Origin: Pseudomonadota bacterium
GTDB lineage: Bacteria; Pseudomonadota; Gammaproteobacteria; Steroidobacterales; Steroidobacteraceae
DNA: 64,000 bases
Assembly: GCA_023391815.1 (NCBI GenBank)
Contig: JAEWAF010000094.1
Span: 1-64,000 of the forward strand
Direction: 5' to 3'
This document shows positions 8,294-15,382 of this stretch, piece by piece. The position numbers and the translations under genes were made by a program. Below the pieces are notes generated by a model that saw only the letters and a program-made list of their open reading frames with translations, did no database searches and was not told the DNA's origin. The first letter of the stretch is position 1, and each line of letters begins with the position of its first letter.

Positions 8294-8760
8294 TCGGCCA
8301 GCTGCAACTGTTGTTATCGGTGCGCGAGCTTCGGGTCAATCGGATTCGATCCGAGCTCGTGCTTGCCATGACTGCGTTGACCGAGATCGAGGCGGAGCTC
8401 GCCAGCATCAACGAGGAGCTCGAGCAAATCGCTCGTCAGCGAGCGGCGTGGGAGCGGGACTGGCAACACTGGCTGCATCAGGATCGCGTGATTCGGCACG
8501 GCCAGGACTACAGCCTCGCGCATACGGCACTCAGCGCGTGGGAGCAGGACGCAAATCAGGCACATCGCGAAGTGTCGACGCGCCATGCGCAGGCTTGGGA
8601 ACGAGTGCTGTCGATCAGAGCGCAGCTGATCAAGGCCGAACAACTGTTGGAAGTGCTGCGCGAGGAACTGCGAAGCAGGCAGCGACGCGAATTCCTGCGA
8701 CGGATCGCCCTGGCGGAATCACGATCGCAAGATGAGCCGCGCGTGCTCAGCGTCCATTAA
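8290..8760 (+). CDS. sctO: T3SS stalk protein SctO
   Basis: A 156-residue protein predicted to be an almost continuous antiparallel coiled coil rich in E, Q, R, L and A, as in YscO/FliJ/InvI. These small proteins sit as a stalk in the SctN hexamer and reach toward SctV, and they recycle chaperones. The ATGA overlap with sctN fixes the start. Identity is from length, coiled-coil character and the fixed place between sctN and sctP. Confidence 0.8.
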   Translation: MIGQLQLLLSVRELRVNRIRSELVLAMTALTEIEAELASINEELEQIARQRAAWERDWQHWLHQDRVIRHGQDYSLAHTALSAWEQDANQAHREVSTRHAQAWERVLSIRAQLIKAEQLLEVLREELRSRQRREFLRRIALAESRSQDEPRVLSVH

Positions 8761-8786
8761 CCGATTACTAGAGGGAGGCGCGAGCC

Positions 8787-9338
8787 ATGGATCAATCCAG
8801 AGTCGGTAGAACGGCGGTGCCCGCATCGACGCAGGCCGCGCAAAGAACCCAGCGTGAGGCCGATCCGGCATTGAAGAGCCGCTTTTTGCGTGCGTTGGAG
8901 CAGCGAGCACCGACGAAGGAACGTGCTTCGCAGAATCAGAGTGTGCCGCTGTACATGCTGCTGACGGGCGGCGCTCACGCCAGACCGGCAACGGCCGCAC
9001 AGACTCAAGCGTCGCCCAAGAGTGAAGCAAATGCCGATCTGGTCGCATTGCTCGAGCGCGCTTGCTCGGCGATGTATGTGAACGAGCGCTCCGCGACAGA
9101 GCAACGGGTCGTTCTGTCTTTGGATCCGGTGCTCGCCGGCGCCTCCGCCGAGATCGTGCGCAATGGCACGAGCCTGCGCATCAAGCTGCTGGCGAAGAAC
9201 GAGCATGCCTATCGCTCGATGTCGGAACAGCGCTTCAGTCTGATGCGCGTGCTGCCCGATGACCCGAATCGCCAGCTCGAGCTCGAAGTGGTCGACGTCG
9301 ATCGGCCGCGCGGCGGCGGTCTGGCCGCGCGGGCTTAA
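8787..9338 (+). CDS. sctP: T3SS needle-length/substrate-switch protein SctP
   Basis: A 183-residue protein in the place of yscP/hpaP. Residues 1-95 are polar and likely disordered (Q, A, T, S, P-rich); residues 100-170 form a compact domain like the T3S4 domain that contacts SctU and flips specificity from needle to later substrates. It is much shorter than Yersinia YscP and closer in size to HpaP of Xanthomonas/Ralstonia, so this system may control needle length with a short ruler or by another mode. GGGAGG lies upstream of the ATG. Confidence 0.7.
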   Translation: MDQSRVGRTAVPASTQAAQRTQREADPALKSRFLRALEQRAPTKERASQNQSVPLYMLLTGGAHARPATAAQTQASPKSEANADLVALLERACSAMYVNERSATEQRVVLSLDPVLAGASAEIVRNGTSLRIKLLAKNEHAYRSMSEQRFSLMRVLPDDPNRQLELEVVDVDRPRGGGLAARA

Positions 9339-9343
9339 CTGTC

Positions 9344-10435
9344 ATGGCCGCCGAATTCGACACGACTTCCTGGTCCGAGCACACCGCAGTGAGCTCAACC
9401 TCCGATTTCACATCGCTGTTGCCCGCGTTCGACGCAGCGACGTGCGACATCCTGAATGAGTGGCTCACCCGACGCAGCGCTCCGGTCTTTCATCTGGGCG
9501 ACCAGGAGTTCGAGATCGAGTGGCTCGACACCGTCGAAGGCACCTTGCCGCTCGTGATCGAGCTGCACGTCGGCGCGCATCGCGCCTTGCTGGCGCTCGA
9601 TGGGCTCGCTTCATTCGATCCGATGTTCGTCGGCGAGCCGTTCCTGCTGATGCCGGAGCCGCTGAGGGATCTGGCGATCCAACGGCTGGTGGCAAGAGTC
9701 CTCGCGCCGGCGCCGGCTGCGCTGGTCGAGGCGATGGATGTGCGCGCCATTCGGTGGGATGCACCGGAGCTGCCGGAATGGAATTGTCGTTTGCCGTTCG
9801 TGTTGAGGCGAAGGCCGGAGGGCACCCAGCTCATGGGATGTTTGCTGGTGGAGAGCGCGCAGGGGTTGAAATGGTTGCACGAAACATTACCCGTCGACTC
9901 GTCATCACGAGAGGCGCGTCTGCATGTGCCGGTGCCGCTCCGCCTCGTCCTGGGTCGATCGCTCGTGCCCACGCAAGCGCTGAACGAATTGGAAAGCGGC
10001 GATGTCGTGTGGATCGAAAGCGCCAGTGTCGCGCGCGATGGCGTCGCTGTTGAGCTCACGGCGCCCCGCGAGCGCGTGAGTTGGCGATGTCGCGCCAAGC
10101 ATGGATCGCTGCGCCTGATCGGTAGCGCGGTCCCGCTCGCGCCGACCGCATCACCGATCCAAGGAACATCACCGGGAGTACGAACCATGCAAACACAGCG
10201 ATGGCAGCTCGAGGTGCCCGTGTCGTTCGATCTGGGCGAGCTGCATCTGAAGACCGCCGATCTGGAGCTGCTCCAGCCGGGCCATCTCATCGAGCTGGAG
10301 CAGGATGTTTCCACCATCTCGGTCGGCCTGCGAGTGGGCGATCGGCTGGTCGCGCGTGGCACCTTGGTTGCGATCGGCAAGCGCCTCGGCGTGCGAGTGA
10401 GCGCGGTCCTCGCGCCCGCCGTAGCGGAGGCTTGA
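9344..10435 (+). CDS. sctQ: T3SS cytoplasmic ring protein SctQ
   Basis: A 363-residue protein of the YscQ/HrcQ/FliN-FliM type, the main body of the sorting platform. The C-terminal 75 residues are a SpoA domain: FDLGELHLKTADLELLQPGH and the end segment VGDRLVARGTLVAIGKRLGVRV are the family pattern. An ATG within the gene at 10187 (MQTQRW) precedes exactly this domain and follows an AAGGAACATCACCGGGAG context, so an internally started short SctQ-C form, as known for YscQ and SsaQ, is possible. It starts 5 bases after sctP. Confidence 0.9.
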   Translation: MAAEFDTTSWSEHTAVSSTSDFTSLLPAFDAATCDILNEWLTRRSAPVFHLGDQEFEIEWLDTVEGTLPLVIELHVGAHRALLALDGLASFDPMFVGEPFLLMPEPLRDLAIQRLVARVLAPAPAALVEAMDVRAIRWDAPELPEWNCRLPFVLRRRPEGTQLMGCLLVESAQGLKWLHETLPVDSSSREARLHVPVPLRLVLGRSLVPTQALNELESGDVVWIESASVARDGVAVELTAPRERVSWRCRAKHGSLRLIGSAVPLAPTASPIQGTSPGVRTMQTQRWQLEVPVSFDLGELHLKTADLELLQPGHLIELEQDVSTISVGLRVGDRLVARGTLVAIGKRLGVRVSAVLAPAVAEA

Positions 10436-10439
10436 CGCC

Positions 10440-11096
10440 ATGACGTCCGGGACGCCCGACCCGGTTGTCGTCCTGCTGACGCTGGGCTTGCTGGCATTGG
10501 CCCCATTCATGGCCATCATGGTCACGTCGTTCGCGAAGCTGGTCATCGTGCTGGCATTGGTCCGCAACGCGCTCGGTCTGCAACAGATTCCGCCCAACCT
10601 GGTGCTCAACGGTCTGGCGCTGGTGTTGTCCATGTACATCATGGCGCCGTTGGGATTGCAGATCGTGAATGGCGCCGAGCAGCGGCTCGCCGGCGGCGGA
10701 CTGAGCTCCAAAGCGCTGTTCGAGATCATCAAAGACACACGCGATCCGTTACAACAATTCCTCGGCAAGCACGCGCAGCCGAGAGAGCGCGATTTCTTCG
10801 TCAAGTCGGCGGAGAAGTTGTGGCCGGAGGCGCAGGCCAAGGCGCTCAAGAACGACGACCTGATGGTGCTGGTGCCGGCGTTCACGGTCAGCGAGCTGAC
10901 GGCCGCGTTCAAGATCGGATTCATCATCTATTTGGCATTCGTCATAGTCGACCTGGTGGTGGCGAATGTGCTGGTGGCGCTCGGCATGATGATGTTCTCG
11001 CCGACGGTAGTCTCCGTGCCCTTGAAGCTGCTGCTGTTCGTATTGCTCGACGGCTGGGCCAAGCTGATCCACGGATTGATCCTGACGTATCGATGA
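10440..11096 (+). CDS. sctR: T3SS export gate protein SctR
   Basis: A 218-residue membrane protein of the YscR/HrcR/FliP family; five SctR with SctS and SctT form the helical export gate. Conserved runs are visible: PFMAIMVTSFAKLVIVL, RNALGLQQIPPNLVLNGLAL and the C-terminal FKIGFIIYLAFVIVDLVVA and MMMFSPTVVSVPLKLLLF. About four hydrophobic segments. GGAGG lies 10 bases upstream of the ATG. Confidence 0.97.
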   Translation: MTSGTPDPVVVLLTLGLLALAPFMAIMVTSFAKLVIVLALVRNALGLQQIPPNLVLNGLALVLSMYIMAPLGLQIVNGAEQRLAGGGLSSKALFEIIKDTRDPLQQFLGKHAQPRERDFFVKSAEKLWPEAQAKALKNDDLMVLVPAFTVSELTAAFKIGFIIYLAFVIVDLVVANVLVALGMMMFSPTVVSVPLKLLLFVLLDGWAKLIHGLILTYR

Positions 11097-11106
11097 GGAG
11101 CGCCGC

Positions 11107-11373
11107 ATGGAGCTTGCGACACTGATCACCTACGTCAAGCAGGCGCTGTTATTGATGCTGTGGCTGTCGCTGCCGCCGGTGCTGGTGGCGAGCGTCGTCG
11201 GGCTGGGCATCGCATTCCTGCAAGCCATCACCCAGGTGCAGGATCAAACCATTTCGTTCGGCATCAAGCTGCTGGCCGCGATGCTCGCCATCGCCTTGAC
11301 CGCGGCGTGGCTGGGCGGAGAGTTGCTGAACTTCGCCGACGAGCTGTTCGGCGCCATCCAGAACATCAAATGA
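11107..11373 (+). CDS. sctS: T3SS export gate protein SctS
   Basis: An 88-residue two-helix membrane protein of the YscS/FliQ family. The motif PPVLVASVVGLGIAFLQAIT followed by QVQDQTISFGIKL is diagnostic. Four copies pack on the SctR-SctT pseudo-hexamer. It follows sctR by 10 bases with GAGGAG ahead of the ATG. Confidence 0.96.
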   Translation: MELATLITYVKQALLLMLWLSLPPVLVASVVGLGIAFLQAITQVQDQTISFGIKLLAAMLAIALTAAWLGGELLNFADELFGAIQNIK

Positions 11374-11380
11374 GTCGCTG

Positions 11381-12181
11381 ATGGATCTGGAGCGGCAATG
11401 GCAGGTCGTGCTCATGATCGTGGCGCTGACCATGTCGCGCATGCTGGTCGCGTTCTCGGTGATTCCGCTGTTCGTGGGCAACGGCGTGCCGGCGTTCATC
11501 CGGGTGGTGTTCGTCGCCGGGCTGTCGCTGGCGTTGTTGCCGTTGGCATTGGGCGATGAAGCGCTGGCGAGCATTCCATTGGTGAGCCTGCCGATCTATG
11601 TCGCGAAGGAAGCGGCCATCGGCCTGGTGCTCGGGTTGCTGACGAGCGTCGTCTTCTGGGCGCTGTATGCGGCCGGCGCCATGATCGAGTATCAGGCGGG
11701 CATGGCGTTCGCGACCACCATCGACCCGCTGACGGGACAGGACGAATCGTTGCTGGGCAGCCTGCTGGTCCGCTTGTTCACCACGTTGTTTCTGGTGACC
11801 GGCGGCTTGCTATCGCTGTTATCGCTGCTGTTCGACAGCTACGCTGCCTGGCCGCTGTCGAGCCTGATGCCGGTCGTTGCGAGTCCGCTGCTGGTCGAGC
11901 TGCTGCTACGAGCGTTGACTCAGCTGCTCACGACCGCACTGACGGTGGCGGCTCCATTCGTCATCATGATGCTATTGATCGAGGTGGCGTTCGGTCTGCT
12001 CTCGCGCTTCGCACCGTTGTTGAACGTGTTCTTCATCGTGCTGCCACTGAAGGTGCTGGCGCTCGCGCTGATGCTGCTGTTGTACGGAATGGTGGTCGCG
12101 AGCAGCGGCTCCTTGCTGCCGTTGGCGGACTTCACCGATCTGCTCAATGCGCTGCGCGGCGCATGGAGGCCGGCGCCGTGA
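11381..12181 (+). CDS. sctT: T3SS export gate protein SctT
   Basis: A 266-residue polytopic protein of the YscT/FliR family, single copy in the export gate. Hydrophobic segments cover most of the length; IEYQAGMAFATTIDPLTGQDESLLG is the usual conserved loop (here split: IEYQAGMAFAT then DPLTGQDE). It starts 7 bases after sctS, and its TGA overlaps the GTG of sctU. Confidence 0.95.
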   Translation: MDLERQWQVVLMIVALTMSRMLVAFSVIPLFVGNGVPAFIRVVFVAGLSLALLPLALGDEALASIPLVSLPIYVAKEAAIGLVLGLLTSVVFWALYAAGAMIEYQAGMAFATTIDPLTGQDESLLGSLLVRLFTTLFLVTGGLLSLLSLLFDSYAAWPLSSLMPVVASPLLVELLLRALTQLLTTALTVAAPFVIMMLLIEVAFGLLSRFAPLLNVFFIVLPLKVLALALMLLLYGMVVASSGSLLPLADFTDLLNALRGAWRPAP

Positions 12182-13245
12182 GCGAGCAGGAGAGCAGTCA
12201 GGCAAAGACCGAACCGCCGACACAGAAGCGACTAAGGGATCTGCGTCGCAAGGGGCAGGTCGCCAAGAGCCCGGATGTCGCGGCGACGGCGGCGCTCGTT
12301 GTCGGCGTTTGTTTCTTCGTGTTCGCGGGCAACATCATCCTGTTCCGCATCCAGCGCGTGCTCGACGTGGCCGCGTCCGTCGACTTTCGTACGTTGATGG
12401 ATACGCATGCGCTCATGCGCTGGACCGCGCTGATGCTGCTCGAAGTCGTCTGGATGACGGTGCCCATCGTCGTGGTGCTGGTGGTCGTTTCGGCGATCAC
12501 CAGCTTCATTCAGGTCGGCCCGGTGTTCGCGACCGAGCAGGTCACGCCGAAATTGGCGCGGATCGATCCTGTCGCCGGCATCAAGCGGTTGTTCTCGATT
12601 CGCACGTTCGTCGAGCTCTGCAAACTGATTGTAAAAGCCGCGCTGCTGACCGCGGTGATCTGGTTCACCGCACGTTATGCATTGCCCGCACTCCTGCAAT
12701 CCCACTGGTTGAGAGTCGAAGGGTTGCTGCCGTTGGCGTTCCGGCTGTTGAAAATTCTGTGCTGGTTCGCCCTCGCGGCGTTCATCGCGGTGGCCGCGTT
12801 CGATCTATGGTTCCAGAAGTGGGAGTTCCTGCGGAGGAATCGTATGAGCATCGAGGAGGTCCGACGCGAGCACAAGGAAGTCGAAGGCGATCCGCTGATG
12901 CGTCATCGGCGCAAGCAGCTGCATCGCGAAGCGGTCGAAGCCAGCATGCTCGGCAACGTGCGGCGAGCGAATGTGGTGGTGGTGAATCCCACGCACATCG
13001 CGGTTGCCCTGTTTTACGAAGCGGGCGAAACCGATCTGCCCGTGGTCGTCGCCAAGGGCGAAGGCGATCTCGCGCGCGCGATTCGCAAGATCGCCGAGGA
13101 GGAGGGCATTCCTATCATGCACGATGTGGATCTTGCCCGGCGCCTGCGCTCGGACGCGCCTGTCGATCAATACATTCCCGAAGAGCTCATCGAGCCGGTG
13201 GCCGCGGTATTGCGCTGGGCGCGCGATCTGGAGCGGCCGCGATGA
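12178..13245 (+). CDS. sctU: T3SS autoprotease and specificity switch SctU
   Basis: A 355-residue protein of the YscU/FlhB family. N-terminal basic segment TEPPTQKRLRDLRRKGQ, four membrane helices to about 210, then the cytosolic domain with the self-cleaving NPTH at about 270-273. Cleavage there lets the system change from early to late substrates. GTG 12178 is chosen: GGAGG at 12165-12169 is 8 bases upstream and the GTGA overlap couples it to sctT; ATG 12163 is the alternative but would have no RBS. Motif fully intact. Confidence 0.95.
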   Translation: MSEQESSQAKTEPPTQKRLRDLRRKGQVAKSPDVAATAALVVGVCFFVFAGNIILFRIQRVLDVAASVDFRTLMDTHALMRWTALMLLEVVWMTVPIVVVLVVVSAITSFIQVGPVFATEQVTPKLARIDPVAGIKRLFSIRTFVELCKLIVKAALLTAVIWFTARYALPALLQSHWLRVEGLLPLAFRLLKILCWFALAAFIAVAAFDLWFQKWEFLRRNRMSIEEVRREHKEVEGDPLMRHRRKQLHREAVEASMLGNVRRANVVVVNPTHIAVALFYEAGETDLPVVVAKGEGDLARAIRKIAEEEGIPIMHDVDLARRLRSDAPVDQYIPEELIEPVAAVLRWARDLERPR

Positions 13246-13307
13246 TATGCGACGAACGCTTTTGGTCCGCTTGGCAACCGCTCGCCCGCACTTGCGCGTC
13301 GAGCGCT

Positions 13308-13322
13308 CTTACCTGAGGTAAG
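13308..13322 (+). promoter_or_regulatory. Palindrome over the sctV ribosome binding site
   Basis: CTTACCT-g-AGGTAAG is a perfect 7-base inverted repeat with one central base. It contains the GAGG that serves as ribosome binding site for sctV. The 79-base gap here is one of the largest in the operon. It could be an operator or a weak RBS-masking hairpin; nothing in the sequence decides. Confidence 0.35.
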
Positions 13323-13324
13323 TC

Positions 13325-15379
13325 ATGGCTACATCCGCTGCCGCAATGAGAGCTTCCGCCTGGCGCGCGTTGTTCCGTCAGCACGATCTGCTGCTGGCCG
13401 CGCTGATCGTCGCGGTCATCGCGCTGATGATCCTGCCTTTGCAGCCCTTCGTGCTGGACACGCTGATCGCGGTCAATCTCGGGCTATCCGTGGTCCTGTT
13501 GATGGTATCGCTGTACGTCAATTCGCCGTTGGGACTTTCGACGTTTCCGTCACTGCTGCTGTTCACGACCTTGTTCCGGCTGTCGCTGAATATCGCCGCG
13601 ACCCGACAAATCCTGCTGCACGCAAATGCCGGCGAGATCATTTTCACGTTCGGCAATCTGGTGGTCGGCGGCGACATCATCGTCGGTATCGTGGTGTTCC
13701 TGATCATCGCGATCGTCCAGTTCGTGGTGATTGCGAAGGGCGCGGAGCGCGTCGCCGAGGTGGGCGCTCGCTTCACGTTGGATGCGATGCCGGGCAAACA
13801 AATGAGCATCGACGCGGATTTGCGGGCCGGGTTGATCGACAAGGAGGAGGCGCGGACACGGCGTAGCCTGCTCGAGCGCGAGAGCCATTTGTATGGCGCC
13901 ATGGATGGCGCGATGAAGTTCGTGAAGGGCGATGCGATCGCGGCCCTGATCATCGCAGCCGTGAACATCATCGCAGGCATCTGCGTGGGCACTCTGCGCA
14001 AAGGAATGGACTTCGGCACGGCGCTCGATACCTATTCGGTGCTCACGGTCGGCGATGCGCTGGTGTCGCAGATCCCATCGTTGTTCGTATCGATCGCGGC
14101 CGGCGTGCTGATTACTCGCGTAGCCGACCCCGCTCGGCGCCAGGGCACGGGATTGGGCGATGAGATCGCCGAGCAGCTGCGTGCGCATCCTCGCGCGCTC
14201 ATGATCGCCGGCACGGTGATCGTCGGTTTGATGCTCGTGCCGGGCTTTCCGAAGTTGCAGTTCCTGTTGATCGCGGCGGTGGTCGGACTGGTCGGCTATA
14301 CGCTCTTGCCAGGTCGGCGACGTTACAGCGTTCCCGGCGAGACACCGATGCCGTCGATGCAGCGTGCGGGCAGCAACGTGGTGCGTCCCTGGCTGGACAG
14401 CACCGATCATGTACTGGCCCCGCCGGTGACCGTCCACGTCGGCGCGGGCATCGAACGATTGCTGTCGCCACAACGGCTGGAGCTTGAGATGCGGCGTGTC
14501 CGTCGCAGCCTCGAAGGCGATCTCGGCGTGCCGTTTCCCGGGATAGTGATGCGACAGGTGGGCGGATTGCAGCCGGGGGCATACACCATTCTCGTCAACG
14601 AAATCCCCATCGCCATGGGTAGCGTGGCGACGCGGGGCCGCTTACAGGCGGCGAAACAAACCGAGCGAAACCTGTTGGCACTGGTCGCCGTCCCGACGCC
14701 GCAAGCCCCTGAGCCACAGACCGCAGCGGGTCCGGAGCACGCTTTCGCGCAGACGCTGTTGCGAGCTTTGCGGGATCATGCGGAAGACTTTGTCGGAATC
14801 CAGGAGGTACAACTGCTGCTTCGGCGCCTTGCCGAAGATTATCCGGACCTCGAGCGGGAGTTGACTCGCAACGTGCCTTTGCCGCGCCTGACGGAAGTGC
14901 TCAAGCGACTGGTGCGTGAGGACATCTCGATTCGCAATCTGCGCGAGATCGCGCATGGGCTGATCGATTGGGCACCTCGGGAGAAAGATACCGTGCTCGT
15001 GACCGAGTACGTTCGCACCTGCCTGTCACGTTACATCTCCTATCGATTCGCCAACGACGACGGCTCGTTATCGGCCGTCGTGCTGCATCCGACGGTCGAG
15101 GAACAAATGCGTCAGGCGATCCGCCAGACCTCGGGCGGTACGGTCTTGATGCTCAATCCGGCGACGAGTCAGCTGATCGCGACTCAGATCCGGGAGGCGA
15201 TCCAACCGTTCATGGGCAGCGAGCACTCAGCTTCGGTCGTGCTCCTGACTTCGCTCGAGCTGCGCCCGTACTTGCGCAAGCTCACCGAGATCGAGCTTGG
15301 CAAGGTGCCAGTGCTGTCGTACCAGGAGCTCGTGCCGACGATCCGCGTCAACACCCTCGCGACGGTGTCGCTGAACTGA
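13325..15379 (+). CDS. sctV: T3SS export gate protein SctV
   Basis: A 684-residue protein of the YscV/LcrD/FlhA family. The first 320 residues hold about eight membrane helices with the conserved loop FVKGDAIAALIIAAVNIIAG and, before it, ARFTLDAMPGKQMSIDADLRAG (given here only as landmarks near residues 150-220). The C-terminal 350 residues are the cytosolic domain that forms the nonameric ring receiving chaperone-substrate pairs; RLVREDISIRNLREI is typical. The start ATG has GAGG 6 bases upstream. It ends 3 bases before the end of the convergent receptor gene. Confidence 0.97.
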   Translation: MATSAAAMRASAWRALFRQHDLLLAALIVAVIALMILPLQPFVLDTLIAVNLGLSVVLLMVSLYVNSPLGLSTFPSLLLFTTLFRLSLNIAATRQILLHANAGEIIFTFGNLVVGGDIIVGIVVFLIIAIVQFVVIAKGAERVAEVGARFTLDAMPGKQMSIDADLRAGLIDKEEARTRRSLLERESHLYGAMDGAMKFVKGDAIAALIIAAVNIIAGICVGTLRKGMDFGTALDTYSVLTVGDALVSQIPSLFVSIAAGVLITRVADPARRQGTGLGDEIAEQLRAHPRALMIAGTVIVGLMLVPGFPKLQFLLIAAVVGLVGYTLLPGRRRYSVPGETPMPSMQRAGSNVVRPWLDSTDHVLAPPVTVHVGAGIERLLSPQRLELEMRRVRRSLEGDLGVPFPGIVMRQVGGLQPGAYTILVNEIPIAMGSVATRGRLQAAKQTERNLLALVAVPTPQAPEPQTAAGPEHAFAQTLLRALRDHAEDFVGIQEVQLLLRRLAEDYPDLERELTRNVPLPRLTEVLKRLVREDISIRNLREIAHGLIDWAPREKDTVLVTEYVRTCLSRYISYRFANDDGSLSAVVLHPTVEEQMRQAIRQTSGGTVLMLNPATSQLIATQIREAIQPFMGSEHSASVVLLTSLELRPYLRKLTEIELGKVPVLSYQELVPTIRVNTLATVSLN

Positions 15380-15382
15380 GGT

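Noticed and set aside
12147..13316. A second 389-residue plus-strand frame over sctU
   Set aside because: SctU in the other frame has NPTH and all family features; this frame is Arg/Gly/Ser-rich.
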